Positions 33,156 to 42,719 of a stretch of 64,000 bases of DNA are shown here, in pieces; the first letter of the stretch is position 1, and each line of letters opens with the position of its first letter. The DNA is taken from positions 11,346,001 through 11,410,000 of the forward strand of contig CM065323.1 in NCBI GenBank assembly GCA_033032175.1, given 5' to 3'. The DNA comes from Saturnia japonica. Lineage: Eukaryota; Arthropoda; Insecta; Lepidoptera; Saturniidae. The position numbers were made by a program, and so were the translations under genes. The notes under the pieces are model-generated. The model did no database searches and was not told the DNA's origin. It was given only the letters and a program-made list of their open reading frames with translations.

Positions 33156-34433
33156 ATAGGTTTTTACCTATGAAATTGCCGTTCTGCAGTACTGGCCAAT
33201 TCAAATCAAAATAACTAAGAATACTAATTTCAAATTAATTTTAATTTAAAAACATGGAATTCTTTTTCCAAAAGTAGTCATTTGTTTATTGATTAGTGTT
33301 ACCTTTTTATCGCATTTCAATCTTTTTTGTCATCATGGATACGTTAAAAATTCGAGTAATTATGGAATATGAGTACCGTCGTAGCAGCAACGCGGCACAA
33401 GTGGCACGCAACATCAACGACGTTTACGGAGCTAACACTACAAACCAACGCACCACCTGTTATTGGTTTGTTCGCTTCCGTTCTGGGAATTTCGACCTGA
33501 AAAATGAACCTCGCGGTCGTCCGAAGACTTTGGTCGACAATGACGAATTAAAGGCGATTGTGGAAGCTGATGATATACAATCTACGGCTGAATTAGCAGC
33601 ACCTTTCGACATTAACGTAAAAACAATATTGGTCCATTTGCGTCAAATTGGCAAGGTAAAAAAGCTTGACAAATGGGATCCACGAACTCAATGATCGCCA
33701 GCGCGAAGAACACGTCGAGACGTGCCTTGCACTGCTCAACAGACACACAAATGAAGGAATTTTGAACCGCATTGTTACCTGCGATGAAAAATGGATTCTG
33801 TTTGATAACCGCAAGCGCTCAACAAGTTGGTTGGATCCTAGTTCAGCACTTAAACAATGCCTTAAACGAAAACATACCCCTAGAAAAGTGATGGTCACTG
33901 TTTGGTGGTCTAGCGCCGGTGTGATTAATCACAGCTTCTTACCAAACGGGGTGAGCATTACTGCAGATGTGTACTGTGAAGAACTGAACACAATGATGGA
34001 GAATCTGGCACATCTCCAATCAGCATTGGTCAATCGCTCGTCTCCGCTGCTCCTGCACGACAACGCGCGACCTCATACTGCACAGCAGACGGTCTCCAAG
34101 TTGCAAGAACTGGGGTTGGAAGTTCTCCGTCATCCGCCCTACTCGCCAGACCTTGCACCTACAGACTACTACTTTTTCCAGAATTTGGATAACTCCTTGG
34201 CGAGAAGAAAATTCAATACCCGAGAGGCAGTACAAAATGCCTTTGAAGAATTTGTTGCCTCCCGTCCAGCTGATTTCTTTAAGAAGGGCATCAATAAACT
34301 GCCACTGCGCTGGCAAAGATACATTGATTGCATGGGTGATTACTTCTATTAATACAAATAAAAAATACATAAAAAAAAATCGTTTAAATTTTTTCATACA
34401 AAAAGGCAATTTCATAGGTAAAGAAAGACCTAA
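33156..34433 (+). mobile_element. mariner element (DD34D group), about 1.28 kb
   Basis: Imperfect terminal inverted repeats: 33156-33180 ('ataggt..acctatgaaattgcc') and the reverse complement of 34405-34433 ('ggcaatttcataggta..acctaat'). The repeats differ by a 4-base gap in the middle. The length is normal for mariner, with one transposase gene inside. A TA at each border is likely but not clearly defined because the flanks are AT-rich. Confidence 0.85.
33335..34352 (+). pseudogene. mariner transposase (DD34D), one frameshift
   Basis: This would be a transposase of about 340 residues, the normal length. The N-terminal half (33335 to about 33675) has the paired helix-turn-helix DNA-binding region with ARNINDVYG, RGRPKTLVDNDEL and LRQIGKVKKLDKW. 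A 2-base deletion around 33675-33682 shifts the frame exactly where the family reads WVPHELN. The second half then continues to 34352. Catalytic residues are present: Asp in VTCDEKWI, Asp in LLHDNARPH, and the third Asp in YSPDLAPTDYYFF, with 34 residues between the second and third. It resembles the Hsmar1/SETMAR type in wording. Apart from the single frameshift no stop is seen, so this is a fairly young copy that cannot make transposase from one frame. Confidence 0.92.
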
Positions 34434-34559
34434 TATATAGGATACTTATAACAAAAAACCCAATTTTTACATTATATTGTAATAGTATATATCTATCATT
34501 TAAGGAATACCCATAATAAGCATATATGTATTTAAAATAGCCGAGAGCGGGGGAGCAAA
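34434..34559. other. spacer
   Basis: AT-rich; nothing recognised. Confidence 0.4.
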
Positions 34560-34628
34560 ATTCTCGCGTGTGCCTGTTCGACGGCATTCTGTAGTCCACG
34601 TGAGCGAAGCCGCGGGCACAGCTAGTTA
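34560..34628 (-). repeat. end of a 'ctagctgtgcccgcgg' dispersed repeat
   Basis: Minus strand 'aactagctgtgcccgcggct' followed by 'cgctcacgtggact', the clearest copy in the window of the head of this common lepidopteran-type repeat. The remainder may extend to the left and may have received the mariner. Confidence 0.6.
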
Positions 34629-35005
34629 TAAATTTTTTAATAAGTACAAATCAAGAAGATGATAGTCTAGAGAACTGTAGTTACGGCGATTTTACCTTTT
34701 TCAGGCTACAGACCTCACACTAATTGCTGTTTCTTCATTTTTGTTCTATTATACGCTATAATCTTTTCTATTATTAAACCCTACATTAAGATAAAAAATA
34801 AAATAATATGATGTCCAATGAAATTTACTTATCCTTTTGTTTTTTAAAGGAAAATTAAAACGTGTTCGGAAAATGTGCTGATATTATATGAAAGAACTAA
34901 TAAGTGTTTCTAAATGTATTTTAATAAATAAAAGAAAATATCATATATATTTTTTAAACAGGAATGTTTTTATTTCACTAGTTTCAGTAACATTAAATTA
35001 ATACG
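34629..35005. other. spacer
   Basis: AT-rich; nothing recognised. Confidence 0.4.
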
Positions 35006-35345
35006 TGATTAGAAATTTTCGAACACCTTTTTCAGCGTATTGCGTGCACGGAAGGAAGTCTGTGAGATTTGGCATGCTTAAAGTTTATACGGAGAAGGAG
35101 TGCAGAAAGCTAAAATGTATCTATAATATCAGTTAATAATGTATTAAATGAAATAAATTAATACTGCGAATCTTAACTTGACCAGTTCCATTGAACTTAG
35201 ACCCCTCAAAATATTAACATTGTCACTCAATGAAAAGTGACAGCAAGTGATATAATATTCATTGTTTAGGTTCATACTGCAAATGTTAAACAGAAAAAAG
35301 TCTTTGATTAAAAAGTCGCTGGTCGAAATTCGATCATTGGGCAAC
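35006..35345 (-). repeat. dispersed element of about 340 bp, inverted copy of 54738-55090
   Basis: On the minus strand it starts 'actagcggttgcccaatgat' and passes 'attcgaccagcgactttt', 'cagtatgaacctaaacaa', 'tcattgagtgacaat', 'aagttcaatgg' and 'ctgcactccttctccgtata', ending near 'gtgcacgcaatacgc'. All of these occur in the same order at 54738-55090 on the plus strand. There is no coding frame, so it is a non-autonomous element of unknown class. Confidence 0.75.
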
Positions 35346-35692
35346 CGCTAGTAAGTACTAAAACCTCGATTGTATATTAATTGTGAAGAGGTGTTCTCAC
35401 GAACACAGCAAGATATGAGCAAGTTTAAGGTTTTAGATACTAATTACATTTTTAAAGTACTCCCTCAGAACAAGTTCGACCCCCATTAAATCAATATCTT
35501 AGCAATAATAAACTCCATAAAGGTAATTATTTGGTAGTGTATCTGAAATTAAAGGTAGCGTATACCTAGGCAGCATATATTATATAGGTAGGTAACCGAG
35601 CCTTATTCGAAAACTAACCTAAAGAGGACCTATACCTACACCTTAATGAATGTTTCTCCATCCCAGGTAAGTAATATTTATAAATAGCCTAG
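35346..35692. other. spacer
   Basis: AT-rich; nothing recognised. It is the left flank of the DD41D mariner. Confidence 0.4.
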
Positions 35693-36999
35693 TACAAGCT
35701 ATCCAGAAAGGGTATCGGGTATTTGTAAGTTCAATGAAACAAAAATTATTTGTATGCAATAAAAAAGTTTATTGTTTATTATTAGCATATGAATTGGAGA
35801 ATTATTTGGAAAAGATGATGTTATCCAAATGATGACCGTTACGTTGCTGGCACTCTTCTAAACGCAAACGAAGATTGGCGATAACACGTTGACACATAGC
35901 TATCGATATTGCTGCCATTTCTGACCTGATGTTTTGCTTTAACTGGGTTAGATTCGTCGGATTGTTTTGATAAACCTTACTTTTAAGGTATCCCCATGCA
36001 AAATAGTCAAGCGGGCTAAGATCGGGGCTTCTGGGAGGCCAGTTGATGTTACCCCTTCGCGAAATGACTTTATTAGGGAATAATTCGTTAACAACTTCCA
36101 TTGTGTCATTTGAGGTATGGCAAGTGGCCCCATCTTGCTGGAACCACGTTCTTGAGTTGAAACCTGCAAACTCCTGCAACTCTGGGACCAAAAAATTTCG
36201 CAACATATCGCAATAACTGTCACTATTCACATTAATTGCTCGGCCTCGTTGATCTTCATGAAAATAAGGACCAATTATGCCTTTAGCAGACATAGCGGCC
36301 CAAACAACGACCTTTGGGCTATGCAGGGGTCGTTTATGCTTTCGTCTCGGTTTCTCCACTGCCCAGTACCGACAATTCTGCTTATTAACATGACCATTCA
36401 GGTGAAAATTTGCTTCGTCACTGAACAGTATGTTGTTAAAGTTGTTAAATCGCTGCAGCATTTCGTTCGCAAAATTCAGTCGATTAGCATAGTCCGTATC
36501 CTTCTATTCTTGAACCAATTGAATTTTATAGGCTTTTAGATGTAAGTCTTTCTTTAAAATCGAATGTAAAGACGATTTTTTGATGTTCAACGCTTGGCTT
36601 CGCTTTCGGATGGATAAAGACGGATTTTGACGAACCGACGCCTCAACTTCTTCAATTGTTTCTTCATCGGGAACTGAACGAGGACGACCAGAGTTTTGAA
36701 TTTTAACTGTCGCACCTGTATTCTCGAACATCCTGATCCATTTCCTAATGCTATCGTCACTTGGCGCGTGGCGTGTACGATATTTCGCACGATAGAGACG
36801 TTGAGCAGTCACTATTGAATCACCATTACGATAATACGCTCGTACGCAAAATGCGCGATGCGTCCCCGAGTACTGTTCCATCGTGACTAAAACTCCAGAA
36901 AATGGCGGACGCCACGAACCTTTCCCCGCACCCTTTAGACGCCCCGTTTCGAATATGGCGCGAAAACAAATACCCGATACCCTTTCTGGACACCTTGTA
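35693..36999 (-). mobile_element. mariner element of DD41D (rosa-like) type, 1.3 kb
   Basis: 32-base terminal inverted repeats at 35695-35726 and 36966-36997 match at 30 of 32 positions (inner words 'ccagaaagggtatcgggt'). A TA dinucleotide flanks each end (35693-35694 and 36998-36999), the target duplication of the Tc1/mariner superfamily. One transposase gene fills the inside on the minus strand. TIR identity and the nearly open gene point to a recent insertion. Confidence 0.95.
35802..36881 (-). pseudogene. DD41D mariner transposase with a single stop
   Basis: One continuous frame of 360 codons from ATG at 36881 to the stop at 35802, interrupted only by TAG at 36506-36504 (about codon 126), right after IQLVQE. 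The N-terminus has the helix-turn-helix pair (QRLYRAKYRTRHAPSD, then SGRPRSVPDEET). The catalytic part has ILFSDEANFHLNG (first Asp), TWFQQDGATCHTSN (second Asp) and WPPRSPDLSPLDYFAWGYLK (third Asp), with 41 residues between the second and third. That spacing is known from the rosa group of mariner-like elements. Without readthrough or reversion the product would lack the whole catalytic domain. The strong open reading elsewhere argues the stop is recent. It could also be an assembly error. Confidence 0.93.
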
Positions 37000-37695
37000 T
37001 TTAATAAATTTTATTTAGGTAGATTCGAATTAGGGAATGTACTTGAGCTTTCATAGGTACTTTTCATAGTAAGAGACTGAGGGTAGTTTAAATAATAACA
37101 AACGACAACAACAGACACAATATGTTTTATTAGGGGGCTATTCTTGTATTTTATTTAAAATATTTAAAAAGGAAAAGTTACCTAATTGTCCCACTTTTTG
37201 TGTAGTGCGTAATGTTTCACAAGCTTTTTTAAACGGCGCTCTTTCAATCACAGGGAAATATATTCAAGTTAACTTTTAAAAATTTAAAAATGTCGCTCTC
37301 AGTGTCACCAATCTCATTGGTATTTTATCGTATTCAAGTTTACAGGTGACACGTTTCGTCCAAACTACAAAAATATTCAACTTCGTGTAACAGATACAAT
37401 CGCGCGAATATTACAAATATCGGGTGCGAATCTTCTTCGGTACTATTTGTTTACGATTTTACTTTTGAACTTTCAAAAAACCTCTACTTCATCTGCTAAT
37501 AATGCAGTTAATATTAATAATAATTGTTGTTCATTAAAAAAATAAGTGACCTAACTGGCATGATGGTTTTCCAAATAAGTCATGAGTTTTAAAAATAAAC
37601 GTGGGGCTTAAGTATATTCTTGACAGTAGAAAATATTACTTTTTGCAGTGATAATAACATGTTCTGATGACAACCGATTCATGATGATAAATTCT
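37000..37695. other. spacer
   Basis: No gene recognised; AT-rich. Confidence 0.4.
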
Positions 37696-38082
37696 ATAAT
37701 ATGCTTGGAGACATCATGATGCCATAGTAATCATAGCCTGTCATAGATATTATAGTATTATTTATTTGTCTTACTACTCCCTGTCAATACGTTACCTTAC
37801 CTTGACCATTACACACAAGGCATACAGGGGTCACTATGTTTTGATATAGGGGAGAGTAAGATAGTGGGGGTCAGCGGGTAATGTTAGTCGGTACGATAAC
37901 AAGAAAACTAAAAAACGTTGACAAGTGAATATCGAGTGAAATGATCTGCCATACTACACCCTGCTCCCGCCTGATCACCGGTTTAATTAGCACGTGACTT
38001 TTGGATGAAAAGGGTATATAGTTTTTTGCCGCAAGTTGATTGTAATTTTTCTTGCATACAACATAAGAAGTAAGATAGTTAT

Positions 38083-38172
38083 CTTCCAAAACTTTCGCGG
38101 CCGAGTGCCCTCTACGCTCGCCCCCAAGTCCGGTGAAGCTGTAAAAGCCGCAGCGGCTCTGTTTTGGATAGG

Positions 38173-38254
<82 letters not shown>

Positions 38255-38497
38255 ACTGACTACACTGTTAGCCTTGGGGCCCTATCGTCAAACAGAGCCG
38301 CTGCGGCTTTTACAGCTTCACCGACTTGGGGGCGAGCACTTAGGGCACTCAGCCGCGAAGTTTGTGACGACCCGCACGAGGGTGCCAGAGTGGCCGAACC
38401 TCGGCTCGGGCGGTCGTCGCGAATGCGAAAAAGTCGCGATCTAACTATATGGATAGGGCCCCTAAGGCTAACAGTATATATTGTCAGTTCAGAAAAC
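38083..38497 (+). mobile_element. outer SINE (family 4), split by another SINE
   Basis: Plus-strand SINE pieces 38083-38176 and 38462-38497. They join across the inner insertion: '...gctctgttttggatagggccc' and 'ctaaggctaacagta...gtcagttcagaaaac'. It is flanked by an 11-base direct repeat 'aagatagttat' at 38072-38082 and 38498-38508, its target-site duplication. The 5' end is truncated. The A tail has decayed to 'agaaaac'. Confidence 0.85.
38177..38450 (-). mobile_element. inner SINE (family 4) with 73-nt poly-A tail
   Basis: Minus-strand element: its head is near 38450 ('atatagttagatcgcgact'), the body passes a B-box-like 'gaggttcggccac', and the 3' end 'aacagtgtagtcagttcttt' is followed by 73 A (seen as T at 38177-38249). 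It is flanked by a perfect 11-base direct repeat 'ggatagggccc' at 38166-38176 and 38451-38461. It therefore landed, in opposite orientation, inside a relative of itself. A pure tail this long indicates a very recent insertion. Whether an RNA polymerase III promoter is present is uncertain. Confidence 0.88.
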
Positions 38498-38845
38498 AAG
38501 ATAGTTATTTCAAACTTTTTTAAAAACATATCCTTTTATTTATTTCAGTGAAACAATCTTGTTGTGAGACATTTTTTAGTTTATTATCAATTTTGGGGTA
38601 ATGGGAGTCAGGTGACCCCCACTGAATAAAAAAGTAGCAAAACAAGTATCTGTATCTTCAAGATAACCACGCCATCTCAAATTCAGATATGAGTTTATGA
38701 AATATATATTATGACGATGTATCAATAGGTCTTTGGTAGGTGATGAGTTTAGTAGCAACAATGAGTTATGCTACCACTCTGCGCTGGTGCACTTCGTGTG
38801 GATTGTGGGCACACGCCGACTGCTTCCGATGGAATCAGTAGATGA

Positions 38846-40288
38846 GTTCACTGAGAACCTTTCTGCCCCAACGGCCGTCAGTTCTCCGAACTATGTTCCC
38901 CGCCCACTGCTACTTCAACTTGCTAATCCTTTTGGCTATGTCGGTTACCTTAGTTTGTCTACGGATCTCCTCATTTCTGATTCGATCTCGTAGATAAACA
39001 CCAAGCATAGCCCTCACCATAGCTCGCTGGGCGACCTTGAGCTTTCTTATGAGGCCCACAGTGAGCGACCATGTCTCTGTGCCGTATGTCATCATTGGTA
39101 ACACACACTGGTCAAAGACTTTCGTCTTGAGGCACTGAGGTATATTGGATGAGAAAACGTCGCGCAGTTTCCCGAACGCTGCCCAGCCGAGTTGGATTTG
39201 TCGACTGACCTCTTTTTCAAAGTTGGACCTACCTTACTGGACTGTTTGTCCCAGGTAGACATATTCTTCAACAACTTCTAGACAAGAGTTCCCAACTGAT
39301 ACTGGGGTGGGCACCACATGGACATTCGACATGATTTTCGTCTTGTCCACGTTCATTTTAAGGCCCACCTGTTGAGAAATTTTGTCAAGGCCATCGAGCA
39401 TTGTGCCAAGATCTTCCAGCGATTCAGCCATGACTACGATGTCGTCAGCAAATCGAAGGTGAGTGATGTACTCGCCATTGACATTGATGTCGAGTCCTTG
39501 CCATTCCAGGAGCTTGAAGGCGTCCTCTAGAGCGGCGGTAAACAGTTTCGGAGATATTACGTCTCCCTGTCTAATACCTCTTCTCAAAGGAATTGCCTTC
39601 GTGCACTGCTCCTGTACTCGGACCGACATGGTGGCGTTGTTGTACAAGCACTTCAACACTTCGATATATCGACAGTTAAAATGGCACCGCTGGAGAGACT
39701 GAAACACTGCCCAGGTTTCGACCGAATCAAAGGCTTTTTCGTAGTCCACGAACGCTAAGCATAAAGGCAGATTATACTCCTCAGTCTTCTGTATAATCTG
39801 CCGCAGCGTATAGATGTGGTCTACGGTGCTAAAGCTTTTTCAGAAACCGGCTTGTTCGGGAGGCTGGAAGTCATCAAACTTGTGCTCGAGACGATTCGTG
39901 ATGACCCTCGAAAACAGCTTATAAACATGGCTCAGCAACGAGATGGGCCGATAGTTCTTCAATAAGGTTTTATCACCTTTCTTGAAGAACAGGACCACTA
40001 CGCTGCCGCCCCACGTTTCCGGCGTTTTACCCTCGGGTATAACGGAATTAAAGAGCTTCTGCAAGACCTTAAGTACCGGTGTTCCACCCGCTTTAAGAAG
40101 CTCTGATGTAATTCCGTCATCACCCGGCGCCTTGTTGTTCTTAAGCTGCTTAAGGGCCATCCTAATCTCGTACAGGGATGTCGGGATATCTTCGGTATAT
40201 TGTCGGGTCAGCCCGGCTCTCGGATCTTTAGCCGGGCTGGTAACAGGCTTAGTTGACGAGGTATATAACTGCCCATAGAACCTTGAAC
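38846..40288 (-). pseudogene. RTE-type LINE reverse transcriptase, internal fragment
   Basis: About 480 codons in a single frame. In order: APGDDGITSELLKAGG, KNYRPISLLSHVYKLFSRVI, PPEQAGF, FVDYEKAFDSVETWAVFQSL, RRGIRQGDVISPKLFTAALE, THLRFADDIVVMAESLEDL with the catalytic FADD, and VYLGQTVQ. After the polymerase come SNFEKEVSRQIQLGWAAFGK, VLPMMTYGTETWSLT and KWQWAGN. Two stops break it: TGA at 39840 (Arg expected in the QAGFRK motif) and TAA near 39234. The N-terminal endonuclease and the last ~100 residues are absent, both cut at the edges of other repeats. Closest in wording to RTE-clade proteins of moths. It lies between copy A and the partial third copy of the segmental block. Confidence 0.92.
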
Positions 40289-40493
40289 ATTGTTTATTAT
40301 CAATTTTGGGGTAATGGGAGTCGGATGACCCCCACTGAATAAAAAAGTAGCAAAACAAGTATCTGTAGGCAAGGCCAAGGGACGTGTTGTTCAAGATAAA
40401 CACGTCATCTCAGGTTCAGATAAAAGTTTATGAAATATATATGATGACGATGTATCAATAGGTCCTTGATAGGTGATGAGTTTGGTAGCAAAT
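40288..40493. repeat. segmental block, partial third copy
   Basis: Corresponds to 38580-38758 and 41781-41960: 'tttattatcaattttgggg', 'gtgacccccactgaataaa' type wording, and 'gacgatgtatcaataggtcc'. It has about 20 additional bases ('ggcaaggccaagggacgtg') in the middle. It starts exactly where the RTE fragment ends. Confidence 0.85.
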
Positions 40494-40509
40494 TCCGGTT
40501 GCTCGAATA

Positions 40510-40785
40510 TTACTCCGGAGGAATTTTTTTTATTATACAATAAAATTAAAATGTGAATGAAAAATTTAAACAAAATTTTTTTTTATCTCCCCTTTCAAAA
40601 TTTTTATATTAAAAAGTTAGTTTTTTTAAAAAAAATTTTTTTCCAAAAACATTATTTTGGCAAAACATTTAAAAAAATTTTAATAAGGATTTTTTTTTTT
40701 TTTAAAAATTTTTTAGGTTTTTTTTTTATTTTTGTCAAAATTTATCACTTGGGTAGATTAAATTTTTTTTGGAATGATTAAATTC
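40510..40785. repeat. low-complexity A/T homopolymer tract
   Basis: Nearly 280 bases made of runs of four to fourteen T or A with few other bases, unlike any neighbouring AT-rich DNA. It sits exactly at the junction between the third partial copy and a second scrap of RTE sequence, and it may be a base-calling or gap-filling artefact. A 74-codon Phe/Lys/Leu-rich open frame in it is not a gene. Confidence 0.7.
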
Positions 40786-40787
40786 CT

Positions 40788-40895
40788 TCTGATACTGGGG
40801 TGGGCACCACATGGACATTCGACATGATTTTCGTCTTGTCACGTTCATTTTAAGGCCCACCTGTTGAGAAATTTTGATCAAGGATGAGCAATTGT
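40788..40895 (-). pseudogene. second scrap of the same RTE reverse transcriptase
   Basis: Repeats 39294-39395 ('tgatactggggtgggcacc', 'atgattttcgtcttgtc', 'aggcccacctgttgagaaa') with small losses, then blends through 'gcatcagccata' into copy B. It codes for part of the region just after the FADD motif. Confidence 0.8.
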
Positions 40896-41365
40896 CAATA
40901 TGCTTGAGCATCAGCCATAGTAATCATAGCCTGTCATAGATATTATAGTATTATTTATTTGTCTTACTACTCCCTGTCAATACGTTACCTTACCTTGACC
41001 ATTACACACAAGGCATACAGGGGTCACTATGTTTTGATATAGGGGAGAGTAAGATAGTGGGGGTTCAAGGGTAATGTTAGTCGGTACGATAACAAGAAAA
41101 CTAAAAAACGTTGACAAGTGAATATCGAGTGAAATGATCTGCCATACTACACCCTGCTCCCGCCTGATCACCGGTTTAATTAGCACGTGACTTTTGGATG
41201 AAAAGGGTATATAGTTTTTTGCCGCAAGTTGATTGTAATTTTCTTGCATACAACATAAGAAGTAAGATAGTTATCTTCCAAAACTTTCGCGGCCGAGTGC
41301 CCTCTACGCTCGCCCCCAAGTCCGGTGAAGCTGTAAAAGCCGCAGCGGCTCTGTTTTTGGATAGG

Positions 41366-41451
<86 letters not shown>

Positions 41452-42046
41452 ACTGACTCACTGTTAGCCTTGGGGGCCCTATCGTCAAACAGAGCCGCTG
41501 CGGCTTTTACAGCTTCACGGACTTGGGGGCGAGCTACTTAGGGCACTCAGCCGCGAAAGTTTGTGACGACCCGCACGAGGGTGCCAGAGTGGCCGAACCT
41601 CGGCTCGGGCGGTCGTCGCGAATGCGAAAAAGTCGCGATCTAACTATATGGATAGGGCCTAAGGCTAACAGTATATATTGTCAGTTCAGAAAACAAGATA
41701 GTTATTTCAAACTGTTTTAAAAACATATCCTGTATTTATATTCCAGTGAAACAATCTTGTTGTGAGACATTTTTTAGTTTATTATCAATTTTGGGGTAAT
41801 GGGAGTCGACAGGTGACCCCCACTGAATAAAAAAGTAGCAAAACAAGTATCTGTATCTTCAAGATAACCACGCCATCTCAAATTCAGATATGAGTTTATG
41901 AAATATATATTATGACGATGTATCAATAGGTCCTTGGTAGGTGATGAGTTTGGTAGCAACAATGAGTTATGCTACCACTCTGCGCTGGTGCACTTCGTGT
42001 GGATTGTTGGCACACGCCGACTGCTTCCGATGGAATCAGTAGATGA
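40896..42046. repeat. segmental duplicate, copy B
   Basis: Second copy of 37698-38845, including both nested SINEs, so the duplication came after both insertions. To the right of 42046 the sequence is unrelated to the right flank of copy A. Confidence 0.92.
41275..41694. mobile_element. nested SINE pair, copy B
   Basis: Outer SINE (+) with target repeats 'aagatagttat' at 41264-41274 and 41695-41705. Inner SINE (-) at 41369-41649 with 78 T, bounded by 'ggatagggcc' at 41359-41368 and 41650-41659. The T tract is five longer than in copy A, and two C are lost at the right inner repeat. Confidence 0.85.
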
Positions 42047-42335
42047 TTATGTGTACAAGTGCTGTAGATGTGTTGACTCTCATTGTATAATATGATGACT
42101 ACCATTACCCGATGCCAGAGCAATGGTGGTGAAAAGCTGATTTTTTTTTAAGTTTAATTATAACCAAAGTATGATTGCAAAATCTAAAAGAACTGCTTCA
42201 GGTTGGTAAATTATGGGTATAGTAATAAAAATATGTGTTTTAATAAACCTGAAATAAATAGCTTTAGACTTTTATTGATTCTTGCTTAAGTGACTTCCAT
42301 TACCCCTTTTCCCCCTACACATGACATAAACTAAT
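42047..42335. other. spacer
   Basis: Nothing recognised. Confidence 0.35.
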
Positions 42336-42339
42336 ATGA

Positions 42340-42715
42340 TTAGTGATTTTTAAGTTATGTCATACTCTGCAAATTTAATGTAGTATCATACTAATGTAAA
42401 AATATGGTTTCAATGTGATATCATGTCATTATTTTTATCTTACGTTCATCTGATCTAATAAAAATAAAATATTATTACGTATATCAGAGCTCATATTTTT
42501 CCGTACAACTGACATAACGATAAAATCCTACAATCACTTATCTGACAAGCCACATTTTTACGGGCCGTAGACATAGTAATAAAATCCGAATTTTGTAAAA
42601 AAAAAAAAGTAAATTTATTACGTATGTCTGATATAATAGTGAATCTTATTGTAACATAACTACGAAGTCATTTTTTACGTACGGTTGATATTATATTATT
42701 TATTTAAAATATACA
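42340..42715. repeat. possible degenerate tandem repeat, unit about 75 bp
   Basis: Recurring order of words: 'ttacgt', a ctgat/ctgac word, 'cattttt', 'cgta..tgacat', 'aataaaatc', about four times. Unit similarity is low and was judged by eye. Confidence 0.35.
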
Positions 42716-42719
42716 AGTA

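Larger units (their letters stand above)
37698..38845. repeat. segmental duplicate, copy A
   Basis: Matches 40896-42046 (copy B) almost throughout, including the nested SINEs and poly-T tract, from 'aatatgcttg' and 'ccatagtaatcatagcctg' to 'ggaatcagtagatga'. Differences are mostly single-base gains and losses (for example atttttc/attttc, gggccc/gggcc, gactacactg/gactcactg). A third, partial copy of its last part is at 40288-40493. Confidence 0.92.

Noticed and set aside
38036..38251. Open frame ending in a long poly-Phe run
   Set aside because: It is the poly-T tail of a SINE read as codons.
39982..40278. 98-codon plus-strand frame
   Set aside because: It is the antisense of the RTE reverse transcriptase.
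41180..41488. Minus-strand open frame with a long poly-Lys run
   Set aside because: Same poly-A tail in copy B; not a protein.
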